Shown here in pieces: positions 1 to 8,198 of a DNA stretch of 43,131 nt. Origin of the DNA: Salinisphaera shabanensis E1L3A (GTDB taxonomy: Bacteria; Pseudomonadota; Gammaproteobacteria; Nevskiales; Salinisphaeraceae); the NCBI RefSeq assembly GCF_000215955.2, contig NZ_AFNV02000029.1, positions 1 through 43,131 of the forward strand, written 5' to 3'. The notes under the pieces were generated by a model, which searched no databases, was not told the origin of the DNA, and was given only the letters and a program-made list of their open reading frames with translations. A program made the translations under genes and the position numbers. Each line of letters opens with the position of its first letter. Within the stretch, counting starts at the first letter, position 1.

Positions 1-274
1 CGTCGATAAATGCCCATTCCAGATCAGGGTCGGTGATCAGCGCTTTGGCAATCCGCCACCACTTCCCGCTCTGAGACCAGGCGCGGAAGCGTTTGTAGAC
101 CGCGTTCCAAGCGCCAAAGACCTCGGGCAGGTCGCGCCAAGGGCAACCTGTACGCATTCGGTAGAGCATGCCTTCAACCGTCAGACGTAAATCCGATTTG
201 TCGTAGATCGATTCGGCAAGCAAAATACGTTTGAGCTTGGACCAATGCTCATCTGTGAGTATTTGTCGGGCCAT
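1..274 (-). CDS. IS5-family transposase, N-terminal part (partial)
   Basis: Starts at ATG 272-274 on the minus strand with MARQILTDEHW and runs 91 codons to the window edge. The N-terminal domain has the pattern seen in IS5/IS1031-type transposases (DUF4096-like), including SDLRLTVEGMLYRMRTGCPW, RDLPEVFGAWNAVYKRFR and the WSQSGKWWRI segment. The catalytic DDE residues would lie off the window, so whether the copy is active cannot be judged. No frameshift is seen in the visible part. Confidence 0.85.
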   Translation of the reverse strand, partial: MARQILTDEHWSKLKRILLAESIYDKSDLRLTVEGMLYRMRTGCPWRDLPEVFGAWNAVYKRFRAWSQSGKWWRIAKALITDPDLEWAFID

Positions 275-363
275 CGCAGGCTCGTCGTTGTGTTGCTGGT
301 AACACCACAATACGAGCCTGCCTTTCCTACAATCAATAACTTAGCGCGAAACGGCAACACGCC
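1..363 (-). mobile_element. IS5-family insertion sequence, truncated by window edge
   Basis: Contains the 5' part of an IS5-type transposase reading leftward off the window. The likely outer end is the GGCGTGTTGCCG motif (minus strand) ending near 363, flanked by CTAA, which fits the YTAR target preference of IS5. The far end and the second target duplication are outside the window, so the boundary is inferred. It lies about 15 bp beyond the stop codon of the PQQ dehydrogenase gene. Confidence 0.6.
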
Positions 364-378
364 CTAAGAAACGAGCGT

Positions 379-2534
379 TTATTGGTCGTCGCTGTATTCC
401 TTGTCGAGCAGATCGTTGGCCCGCTTGATGAGATAGGCATGGATCTTGTCGATTTCGTCCGGTTCGAGCACCTCGGCATAGGACGGCATGCCCTTGCTCA
501 AGCGCGCGCCCATCACGATCGCCTTGAAATGATCGTGGGTATCGGCCGACAGGCGACGCAGATCGGGGGTCACACCGCCGCTCGCGGCATTCATACCGTG
601 ACACTGGCTGCAATGACCGTTCATCAGGTCCTTGCCTTCGGCAATCTCCTCGGCGCTCGCGGTCTGCTCCGGCGGTTCCGGCTTGGCCAGCGGCGGGAAA
701 TCAGGCTCGGCCAGCTTTTCGTCGCCGCCGATCTTGAAGGTCAACACCTCGGCGTACGGGCGCACACCCGCGTTCTTGGACTGACCGCCCGCAAACGTGG
801 AGAACGCACCGCCCCAGCCCACCATGAAGGTGACGTACTGTTCGCCACCGGCCATATAAGTCACCGGCGCGGCCATCACGCCGCTGTTGGCCGGTGATTC
901 CCACAGCTTCTTGCCGTCGGTCGCACGATAGGCCACCACGCGGCCGTCGGCGGTGCCTTCGAATACGAGGTTACCCGCGGTCGAGAGCGTGCCGCCGTTG
1001 AAGATGGTCTGTGCGGTACTTCCCAAACCTTTTCCTGCTTGACCGGATCCCAGGCCAGCAGCCCGCCGGTCCAGCGATCGGCCCATGACTGCATTTCCTC
1101 GGCATCGTCGGACATGGCCGCGGCATTCGTACCCAGCTGGTAGAAGCCCTTCTGCGGCGTCCATTCGGGGTCCCGTACGTCTTCGTAGGTCACCTCGAAG
1201 TAATGCTTGGGTATATAGACCAGGCCGGTGTTCGGGTTGTACGACATCGGCTGCCAGTCGTGGCCGCCCCAGAAGCCCGGCTGTACGACGACCGGGCCGT
1301 CCTGTTCCCAGTACTTGGCGTGATCGGTGAACACCGGACGCCCGGTTTCCAGATCCACCTTCTCGGCCCAGTTGACCGGCGCATATTTCTCGGCCGAGAT
1401 CACCTTGCCGGTCTTGCGGTCGAGCACGTAGAAGAAGCCGTTCTTGGGCGCCTGCATGATCACTTCACGTTTCTTGCCGTCGATTTCGAGATCGGCAAGG
1501 ATCATGTGCTGGGTCGCGGTGTAGTCCCAGGCATCGCCCGGCGTGGTCTGGTAATGCCAGACATACTCGCCGTTGTCGGGGTTGATGGCCAGAATCGACG
1601 ACAGGAACAGATTGTCGCCCTTGGCATCCGAACGTGCCTTGTAATTCCACATCGAGCCGTTGCCCACACCGACGTAGAGCAGGTTCAGGTCCGGATCGTA
1701 GGCCATGGAATCCCAGGCCGTGCCGCCGCCGCCCTGCTCGATCCAGGCATCGCCGTGCCAGGTCTTGGCGGCCATTTCCAGCGCTTCGTTTTCCTGTGGC
1801 TCGGCCGGGTCGCCCGGCACGGTGAAAAAGCGCCAGGCCTTGTCGCCGGTTTCGGTATCGTAGGCGGTGATATAGCCGCGCACGCCGAACTCGGCGCCGC
1901 TGTTGCCGATGATCACCTTGTCCTTGACGATACGCGGCGCACCGGTAATGCCGTAGCTGCGGTCGTGGTCGATGATCGTATCGACCGACCACACTTCCTC
2001 GCCGCTGGCGGCATCGATGGCGACCATGCGCCCGTCCAGCGTGCCGAGAAAGACCTTGCCTTTCCAAACGGCCACGCCGCGGTTGACCACGCCGCAGCAG
2101 AAGCTCGCCGCCTTGGTGCGATCGACCTTCGGGTCGTGCTTCCACAGCAGCTCGCCGGAGGCGGCATCGAAGGCATAGACGATGCTGTAGGCGCCGGTGG
2201 TATACATCACGCCGTCGACCACGATCGGCGTGGCCTCGACGCCGCGATCGACGTCCAGCTTGTACTGCCAGGTCAGACCCAGCTCATCGACGTTCTCGTC
2301 GCTGATATCGTCCAGCGGGCTATAGCGCTGTTCGTCGTAGGTCCGGCCGGTGCTCATCCAGTTGCCGGGTTCCTTGTCGGCATTGATGATGCGCTCGCCG
2401 TCGACATCGGCCGGCCCGCGTGCGCCGCTGCCCGTTTCGGCTAACGCCACGGGCTGGCAGAACGCGAACAGCACCAGGGCGAGCCCGGTATGACGTCGCC
2501 AGGCCTGCGACGGGTGGAATCTCTGCGTATTCAT
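379..2534 (-). pseudogene. PQQ-dependent alcohol dehydrogenase with C-terminal cytochrome c, frameshifted
   Basis: Periplasmic quinohemoprotein alcohol dehydrogenase (methanol/ethanol family) that oxidises alcohols to aldehydes and passes electrons through PQQ and heme c. A good signal peptide (ending near PVALAETG) follows ATG 2532-2534, with GAGGAG about 9 bases upstream. Visible marks are repeated beta-propeller W-type strands, the vicinal Cys pair in KAASFCCGVVNRG, the active-site segment PGDAWDYTATQ, and a C-terminal heme site HCSQCHG near 597-611. The reading frame breaks near 1019-1022: upstream reads VWEVPH, and downstream (FNGGTLSTAGNLVF) continues in another frame. One missing base (CACAGACC where CACCAGACC is expected) accounts for it. 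Adding it gives 719 codons, the normal family length. It is the second gene of an operon, 22 bp after aldA. It may be a recent pseudogene or a sequencing error. Confidence 0.88.
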
Positions 2535-2556
2535 ATTGTTGTTTCTCCTCGGTGCG

Positions 2557-4002
2557 TTAGCCGTGCTGCATGTAGACGACGTGCGTCTCCATGAACTCGT
2601 AGAGGCCGTGCTTGCCGTCGGCACCGCCGATGCCGGACTTACGCCGGCCGGCATGAAAGCCCTGCATGGCCTCGAAATTCTCGCGGTTGATATAGGTTTC
2701 GCCGTATTGCAGTGTGCGTACCGCCTGCATCGCGGCATTGATGTTCGTGGTGTAGATCGACGAGGTGAGGCCGTAGTCGGAATCGTTGGCGAGCGCGATG
2801 GCTTCATCCAACGAATCGACGGTCTGCATCGGCAGAACCGGGCCGAAGATCTCGTCGCGCATGATCGCCATGTCGGCCCGGCAATCGGTCAGCAACGTGG
2901 GCAGATAGTGATAACCCTGGCCCAGATCGGCCGTGCTACCGCCGGTGACCACCGTGGCACCGTCGACTTTTGCCTGCTCGACCATGGCGGCGACCTTGTC
3001 CAGCCCGGCCTTGTTGATGAGCGGGCCCATGTCGAGGTCGTTTTCGGCTGACGGGTCGCCGTAGCGAGTCGCCTTCAAATGGGCCGCAATCTTCTCGGCC
3101 AGCGGCTCGGCAACGCTTTTCTCGACATAGATACGCTCGGCGCAGTTGCAGACCTGGCCGGTGTTGATGGTGCGCGAAGCGCAGATCGCTTTCGCGGCCA
3201 AATCCAGATCGGCATCGGCCAGTACGATCGCCGGCGCCTTGCCGCCGAGTTCCAGATTCACCCGCGTAAGATTCTTAGCCGCGGTGGCCATGATCCGCGA
3301 GCCGGTCGCGACGCTGCCGGTGAAGGTGATTAGGCGCACGTCCGGATGCGCACACAGCGCGTTGCCGGTAATCTCGCCACGGCCGCCCACGAGATTGAAT
3401 ACACCCGCCGGCAAGTCGGTTTCGGCGACCAGCTTTGCGAACGCGTAGGCATTGAGCGGCGTTTCTTCGCTGGGCTTGATGACCACGGTATTACCCGTGA
3501 CCAGCGCGGGCGCCATCTTGCGGGCGATCAGAAAGAACGGAAAATTCCAGGGCAGGATGCCGGCCACCACGCCCACCGGCTTGCGCAGCAGGAAGATGCT
3601 TTCGCCGGCCCGATCGCTCTCGATGACCTCGCCCTCGATACGACGCGCCCATTCGGCCATGTAGTCGATATAGTCGGCGGTGAAGTTGACTTCCACCTCG
3701 GCCAGCGCCCGCACCTTGCCCTGTTCGCGCACGATGATATCGGCGAACTCGGCCACGCGCTCACGCAGTTTCGCGCTGATCTGGCGCAGATAACCGGCGC
3801 GCTCGATCGCCGGGCGCTTTTCCCAGGCGGGCTGGGCGCGACGCGCGGCGGCCACGGCCGTATTCACCACTTCGGCATCGCTGTCGGGAATATGGCCGAT
3901 GGTGGCCTGGGTGGCCGGGTTTTCGACCGCGATCGATTCGCCGCGGGCGGCCACGAAATGACCGTCGATAAAATTCTGTTCGGGTTCTGCCGGCTGGCTC
4001 AT
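2557..4002 (-). CDS. aldA: NAD-dependent aldehyde dehydrogenase, AldA-type (lactaldehyde/glycolaldehyde)
   Basis: 481 residues, collinear over its whole length with E. coli AldA (479 residues), which oxidises L-lactaldehyde and glycolaldehyde to lactate and glycolate with NAD+. Visible are FTADYIDYMAEWARR, the GILPWNFPFFLIARKMAPAL cofactor segment, the general base in LELGGKAPA, the nucleophile Cys285 in GQVCNCAER, and the C-terminal INRENFEAMQGFHAG signature. Start ATG 4000-4002 has AAGGAG 8 bases upstream; a longer upstream reading frame exists but lacks family similarity. It is first in an operon with the PQQ alcohol dehydrogenase, so together they could turn an alcohol such as ethylene glycol or 1,2-propanediol into the acid. 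Substrate is inferred. Transcription probably starts at a sigma-54 promoter at 4185-4199. Confidence 0.93.
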   Translation of the reverse strand: MSQPAEPEQNFIDGHFVAARGESIAVENPATQATIGHIPDSDAEVVNTAVAAARRAQPAWEKRPAIERAGYLRQISAKLRERVAEFADIIVREQGKVRALAEVEVNFTADYIDYMAEWARRIEGEVIESDRAGESIFLLRKPVGVVAGILPWNFPFFLIARKMAPALVTGNTVVIKPSEETPLNAYAFAKLVAETDLPAGVFNLVGGRGEITGNALCAHPDVRLITFTGSVATGSRIMATAAKNLTRVNLELGGKAPAIVLADADLDLAAKAICASRTINTGQVCNCAERIYVEKSVAEPLAEKIAAHLKATRYGDPSAENDLDMGPLINKAGLDKVAAMVEQAKVDGATVVTGGSTADLGQGYHYLPTLLTDCRADMAIMRDEIFGPVLPMQTVDSLDEAIALANDSDYGLTSSIYTTNINAAMQAVRTLQYGETYINRENFEAMQGFHAGRRKSGIGGADGKHGLYEFMETHVVYMQHG

Positions 4003-4140
4003 GAATAGCGCTCCTTGTCGAAAGAAAACGCTCGAGGCCGAGAATCGACGCATGGGCGCAGACGATGACCGACCGCTATCGCAGCGGAACAGACATCGCC
4101 GGGGCACGCCGTTTTGGGATCTCCTCGAACGCCATTTTTT

Positions 4141-4164
4141 ACGCGGCTGTCATGCAGGCCGCGT
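4141..4164 (-). other. Hairpin in the aldA mRNA leader
   Basis: ACGCGGC (4141-4147) pairs with GCCGCGT (4158-4164) around a 10-base loop. With transcription starting near 4173 on the minus strand, the stem lies close to the RNA 5' end. There it could stabilise the message. On the plus strand it is followed by TTTATT and could terminate transcription in that direction. The function is not determined by sequence alone. Confidence 0.4.
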
Positions 4165-4184
4165 TTTATTGAATGACCACAGGC

Positions 4185-4199
4185 GCAAACGGCGTGCCA
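4185..4199 (-). promoter_or_regulatory. Sigma-54 promoter of the aldA-PQQ dehydrogenase operon
   Basis: Minus strand reads TGGCACG-CCGT-TTGC, an exact match to the RpoN consensus TGGCACG-N4-TTGC with the required 10 bases between the GG and GC elements. It is correctly oriented, about 180 bases upstream of the aldA start codon. Predicted transcription start is near 4173. Sigma-54 promoters need an AAA+ enhancer-binding activator; candidate sites lie 125-200 bp upstream. No such activator gene is in this window. Confidence 0.8.
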
Positions 4200-4298
4200 G
4201 CCGATAGGCGTACGAAAAGGCTACGGCGTAGCGTGCACGGACAGAGAGTCAAGCCGCTGTTTTAGCGTAATTTTTTATAGCAGCACAGGCGTTTGTGC

Positions 4299-4321
4299 CG
4301 CTCGCGTCATACGCGCGAGCG
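4299..4321. repeat. Inverted repeat CGCTCGCG-N7-CGCGAGCG
   Basis: Perfect 8-bp arms (4299-4306 and 4314-4321) with a 7-base loop, between the sigma-54 promoter and the TGTTGCA palindromes. It has no T-run on either strand, so it is not a standard terminator. It could be structural spacer or a protein site. Confidence 0.45.
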
Positions 4322-4322
4322 T

Positions 4323-4340
4323 GTGCAACAAGTGTTGCAC
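4323..4340. promoter_or_regulatory. Palindrome 1: GTGCAACA-AG-TGTTGCAC, probable activator site
   Basis: Perfect 8-bp arms (4323-4330, 4333-4340) with a 2-base centre. It uses the same TGTTGCA half-site as palindrome 2 but with the halves in the opposite order. It lies about 125-140 bp upstream of the sigma-54 -24 element, the normal range for an enhancer site. Activator identity is unknown. Confidence 0.55.
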
Positions 4341-4358
4341 CGCGACACCGTGAACGCG

Positions 4359-4387
4359 CCATCTGTTGCAATCCGTGCAACAGATGG
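4359..4387. promoter_or_regulatory. Palindrome 2: CCATCTGTTGCA-N5-TGCAACAGATGG
   Basis: Perfect 12-bp arms (4359-4370 and 4376-4387) around ATCCG, repeating the TGTTGCA/TGCAACA half-sites of palindrome 1. It could be a second upstream activator site for the sigma-54 promoter. It also lies 13 bases after the stop codon of the dihydroxyacetone kinase gene on the minus strand, so a hairpin formed in that mRNA is an alternative. There is no T-run, which makes an intrinsic terminator less likely. Confidence 0.55.
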
Positions 4388-4399
4388 TGCGTGTCTAAG

Positions 4400-6031
4400 C
4401 TAGCCGTCGGCCAGCTGCTCCCAGACACGGGCAACCGCCTCTGCGCCCGGATCGGTGAGATCGCGCAGCGCGTTCTCGGGCACGTAAGCCGAACGTCCGG
4501 CCTTGGCGTGGGTCATCGAACGCGTGGCATCGGCGCCGTCGCGGGCGGCCGTGGCGGCCGCGCCCAGATCATTGCCCTCGCCCAACGCCTCGGTCGCCGG
4601 AATGAGCGCATCGAGCAGTGTGCGATCGCCCTGGGCCGCGCCGCCATAATGCTGCATGCGTTCGATACCGCGCATGAGCGCCTCGCTCCAATTACTGCCC
4701 TCGTCCAGCGCCGCGCCGGTGGCCGTACACAGAATGGACAGCAGCACGCCGCTGGAACCACCCATGTCGCGCGCCAGAATTTCGCCGATCTCGTAAGCCA
4801 TGCGTGCATCGTCGCCGCTGGATAGCACCTCGTTCTGCAAGGCATCGCGGATCGCTCGCGCGCCGGCCGCGAACGTCGTGCCGGTATCGCCATCACCGGC
4901 CTTGGCATCGAGCGCATCGAGTTCGTCCTTCGACTCGATCAGCCGCTGCACCACACGTTCGATACGCTGCTCACGATCGGCATCGCGCGCACCCGCCGGC
5001 TCGTTCGATGCCGCGCTCAACTCGACATCGAAGCTTTCGTTTTCACGAGCGCTATAGAGCCCCGGCCAGGCAATCGCGGCCACGGGTGATTCCAGCGCGC
5101 TTACGAAGTCGTCTTCGGCGGGCAGCAGCGTGACCGAGAAACCGTGCATATCCAGCGATGTCATCAATGCCGCCGGCGCAACCACACGAGCCACACGCTC
5201 GGCCGGCAGGCGGGCCAGCAATTCGTTGAAGAGCACGCCCATTTCCTGGGTCGCACAGCTGCCCAGGTTATTGAGCATGACGATCAGCGGCGCGTCACCG
5301 CTACCGCGTTCGTTTATGGCTTCGAGCAAGGGGGCGACTACCAGCTGCATCGCATCGCCGGCATCCACCGGGTCGACTTCGCGCACGCCCGGTTCGTTGT
5401 GTATGCCCAGGCCGAGCTCGGCAGCACGCCGGTCGATGGCATGACCCGGCAGCGTACAACTCGACAGCGACAGGCCGATCGAGCACAGCCCGTCGCATAC
5501 GCGCTGGGCCATATCGGCTACGGTGTCGAGGTCCGCGCCTTCGGCGGCATAGTGGCCGGCAATCTTGTGGACCAGCACGGTACCGGCCAGACCGCGCTTC
5601 TGGGTCGCCTCATCTAGCGCAATATCGTCGGCGACAATCACGCTACGCACGCGATAGCCCTCGCGGGTGGCGCGTTCGGCCGCCAGGCCGAAGTTGAGCC
5701 GATCGCCGGTATAGTTCTTGATGACCAGCAGGCAGCCGGCCTCGCCGCAGGTCGCACGGATGGCGGCAAGCACCGCTTCGACGCTGGGCGAGGTAAAGAT
5801 ATCGCCGGCGATGGCGCCAGCGAGCATGCCCTTACCCACGAACCCCGCATGCGACGGTTCGTGCCCGGCGCCCCCACCGGACAGAACGGCGACTCGCTGC
5901 TTGTTCCAGTGGCGATCGACGACCACACGCACGCCGTGCGTTTCGGCACTGCGCTTGACCGGCGCGATACGAGCCAGGCCGTCGATCACTTCGTCGACGA
6001 CACGCTCCGGAGCGTTATAAAAGAAGTCCAT
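4400..6031 (-). CDS. Dihydroxyacetone kinase, ATP-dependent, DhaK-DhaL fused
   Basis: 543-residue cytoplasmic kinase that phosphorylates dihydroxyacetone to DHAP using ATP. The N-terminal DAK1 (DhaK) domain has SGGGAGHEPSHAG at 51-63 and the substrate-linking His211 in GIHNEPG. The C-terminal DAK2 (DhaL) domain carries DAKAGDGDTGTTF (Asp380 and Asp382), which binds Mg-ATP. Both domains in one chain indicate the ATP-using rather than the PTS-coupled enzyme. Start ATG 6029-6031 has GGAAGGA about 8 bases upstream. It is the same strand as aldA but separated by about 400 bp holding its own promoter, so probably not one operon. The neighbourhood suggests use of small polyols or C1-C3 compounds, which is inference. 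Confidence 0.93.
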   Translation of the reverse strand: MDFFYNAPERVVDEVIDGLARIAPVKRSAETHGVRVVVDRHWNKQRVAVLSGGGAGHEPSHAGFVGKGMLAGAIAGDIFTSPSVEAVLAAIRATCGEAGCLLVIKNYTGDRLNFGLAAERATREGYRVRSVIVADDIALDEATQKRGLAGTVLVHKIAGHYAAEGADLDTVADMAQRVCDGLCSIGLSLSSCTLPGHAIDRRAAELGLGIHNEPGVREVDPVDAGDAMQLVVAPLLEAINERGSGDAPLIVMLNNLGSCATQEMGVLFNELLARLPAERVARVVAPAALMTSLDMHGFSVTLLPAEDDFVSALESPVAAIAWPGLYSARENESFDVELSAASNEPAGARDADREQRIERVVQRLIESKDELDALDAKAGDGDTGTTFAAGARAIRDALQNEVLSSGDDARMAYEIGEILARDMGGSSGVLLSILCTATGAALDEGSNWSEALMRGIERMQHYGGAAQGDRTLLDALIPATEALGEGNDLGAAATAARDGADATRSMTHAKAGRSAYVPENALRDLTDPGAEAVARVWEQLADG

Positions 6032-6292
6032 TGCTCATTCCTTCCTTGGCTAAAAGGCGATGCACGCGCCACAACGAACGCAGCACGTTCAGACTATCAG
6101 GACGAACGATTGCATCTGCCGCACCGGTTATTAGCCGTCCTGCGCCAGGCGTACTGTGCGGCTTGTTCGAACGTCACCGAAATTTACTCGCCGATGCTTG
6201 ATTTACCCCAACAAGGCACCAGACTATGTCGCCCCGACACCACCGCGCCGTTGCAGCATATCGACTGACCTCCAACGGATTCTGGAGCCGCC

Positions 6293-6655
6293 ATGCCAGC
6301 CTACTTCGACAATCGTATCGAGCTGCATGAGCACGCGGGGCAGCTCTGCGTTTATGCCGGCCCGCAGCTAATCGGCCAGACCGACACGGCGCTGCGCCTG
6401 GCCGAACGCGGCTATGCCGATCGCTTCTATCTGCCCTGGTCCGCGATCGAGTCGCATTGCTTGCAGCGCTCCGACAAGCAAACGTATTGCCCATACAAGG
6501 GCGATACGCGCTACTACCATGTGGTGATCGACGATGTGTCATACGACAACGCGGCGTGGGTGTATCCGCAGCCGCGTTCCGAGATGGCTGCGATCGCCGG
6601 GCGTATCGCTTTTGATCATCCGCAGGTCACGCTTGAGATCGCGCCCCGGCAATAG
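6293..6655 (+). CDS. DUF427 domain protein
   Basis: 120-residue soluble protein of the DUF427 family, a small beta-rich domain of unknown biochemical function. Family marks seen are YADRFYLPWSAIE, the TYCPYKGDTRYYHVVID core (nearly invariant CPYKG) and AWVYPQP followed by IAGRIAFDHP. The start ATG 6293 lies just before the family's usual first strand, with GGAG about 8 bases upstream. It is divergent from the dihydroxyacetone kinase gene across 261 bp in which I see no clear promoter or operator. It shares no obvious operon with the MFS gene downstream (91 bp gap). Confidence 0.88.
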   Translation: MPAYFDNRIELHEHAGQLCVYAGPQLIGQTDTALRLAERGYADRFYLPWSAIESHCLQRSDKQTYCPYKGDTRYYHVVIDDVSYDNAAWVYPQPRSEMAAIAGRIAFDHPQVTLEIAPRQ

Positions 6656-6746
6656 CCGCGGCCCGATCAGCCGATAGAGAGTTCCAGCCGGTGCCGGGCT
6701 CGACTTTCTACTTCTGTTTCTTTTTCTGTTCGCTTCTGGTTTTTCG

Positions 6747-8075
6747 ATGACACGCTTGGCCACTTCGCTCATTGCACTGATTGCCAGCATCGCCCTGCTG
6801 GTCAGCGGCAACGCCTTCCTGATGACCCTGCTCGGCCTGCGCCTGAGCGTAGAAGGATTTTCCACCAGCCTCATCGGCTGGATTCTGGTGTGTTATTCCG
6901 TGGGCTTCACGCTGGGTACCGTCTTTGCCGAGCGCGTGGTCGAACGGGTCGGGCATATCCGTGCCTTTGCCGTGTTCGCAGCCGCGCTCGGGGTCACGAT
7001 CCAGATCTACCCGCTCGCGGTGAATGCGCCGCTATGGGCTGCGCTGCGCGCCTTCGCCGGCTTTGCCATGGCCGGCTTGATGATCGTCATGGAAAGCTGG
7101 TTCTCGAGCCGGGCGACCAACGACAACCGGGCGCGTCTGTTCGCGGTCTACCAAATCGTGTTCTTTCTTTCGACAGCGTCCGGCCAGCTGCTGATCAACG
7201 TCAGCGCGCCGGAAAATGTTTTCCCGTTCACGCTCGCGGCGATGCTGGTGACCATCGCGGTGGTGCCACTGTCGCTCACCCGTATGCAAGCGCCGACGAT
7301 CGAAGGCGCGGAGCGGGTGTCGCTGCTCGCGCTTTATCGCCTGTCGCCGGTCGGCGTGAGCGGGGCGTTGATCGCCGGTTTGCTGGTCAACGCGTTCTAT
7401 TCGATGGCGCCGGTCTATGCGGACCGGATCGGGCTGCCCACTGATCGGCTGTCCTTGTTCATGGCCAGCGCCATCGTGGGGGCGATGCTGCTGGCCTGGC
7501 CGGTCGGCCGGCTGTGCGATCGGTTCAATCGGCGGCGCGTGCTCATGGCCGTACTGACGGTGGCTGCGCTGACCAGTGGCGCGATTCCATTCGTGGGCAA
7601 TACGCATGCTGTGGCCCTTATCGCGGTGGTCGGTCTTTATATGGGTCTGTCGGCAGCGCTTTACCCGGTATCGGTTGCAATTACCAACGACCAGATGCCC
7701 AGCCACCGAATCACTGCCGCAAGCACGACCCTGCTGCTGGCCTACGGTATCGGCAGCTGCATTGGTCCGGTAGTCGCCGCTACCGCCATGGACGAACTCG
7801 GCCCGAACGGGCTGTTCTATACCAACACCGCCTTTCTTGTGGTGCTGGGTGCCTATCTGCTTTATCGTCTGCAACGGCGCGCCGACGTGCCGGCCGAGGA
7901 TCGTGTCGATTACTACACCACCTCGCCGCAGGGTGGCCGTCATCTCTATGCGCTGGACCCGCGCAACGCCGATTTCAAACCTCGAGGCGAGACGGCCCGA
8001 GCTGCCGGCATGCGCATCGGGCGTACTGTATTGGGCGCCGCCGGGCGCGCTCACGCGGCTACGCGCGGGCGTTGA
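6747..8075 (+). CDS. MFS transporter, YcaD-like
   Basis: 442-residue inner-membrane protein with about 12 predicted helices in two halves. It ends in a hydrophilic tail of about 65 residues containing DYYTTSPQGG. The first half has the MFS loop signature after helix 2 (FAERVVERVGHIRAF) and MESWFSSRATNDNRAR, typical of YcaD and relatives; the second half has GRLCDRFNRRR. The substrate is unknown. The start is uncertain: ATG 6747 follows a pyrimidine-rich tract without a recognisable Shine-Dalgarno. Even so, the N-terminus from this Met forms a good first helix. Nothing in the neighbours identifies the cargo. Confidence 0.88.
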   Translation: MTRLATSLIALIASIALLVSGNAFLMTLLGLRLSVEGFSTSLIGWILVCYSVGFTLGTVFAERVVERVGHIRAFAVFAAALGVTIQIYPLAVNAPLWAALRAFAGFAMAGLMIVMESWFSSRATNDNRARLFAVYQIVFFLSTASGQLLINVSAPENVFPFTLAAMLVTIAVVPLSLTRMQAPTIEGAERVSLLALYRLSPVGVSGALIAGLLVNAFYSMAPVYADRIGLPTDRLSLFMASAIVGAMLLAWPVGRLCDRFNRRRVLMAVLTVAALTSGAIPFVGNTHAVALIAVVGLYMGLSAALYPVSVAITNDQMPSHRITAASTTLLLAYGIGSCIGPVVAATAMDELGPNGLFYTNTAFLVVLGAYLLYRLQRRADVPAEDRVDYYTTSPQGGRHLYALDPRNADFKPRGETARAAGMRIGRTVLGAAGRAHAATRGR

Positions 8076-8198
8076 GCAAGCGTGGCCAGTGATAGAACAA
8101 ATCGTGACGCCGATGCGTCGAAGCATTCAACCCGGCGCTTCTGGTGCCGATAGTGCGGGTACAACGAAACGCATCGGTACACGTCAGCCAGGTCGCGC

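Noticed and set aside
1203-2444. Long plus-strand open frame of about 413 codons
   Set aside because: It is antisense to the PQQ dehydrogenase gene, has no family similarity and arises from high GC; the minus-strand protein has clear signal peptide, CC pair and heme motifs.
3346-4008. Plus-strand frame of 220 codons opposite aldA
   Set aside because: Antisense shadow of a strongly conserved gene; no ribosome site or recognisable domain.
4359-4387. Intrinsic terminator of the dihydroxyacetone kinase gene
   Set aside because: No U-tract follows on the minus strand, and the half-site is repeated in a second palindrome nearby, which suits protein binding better.
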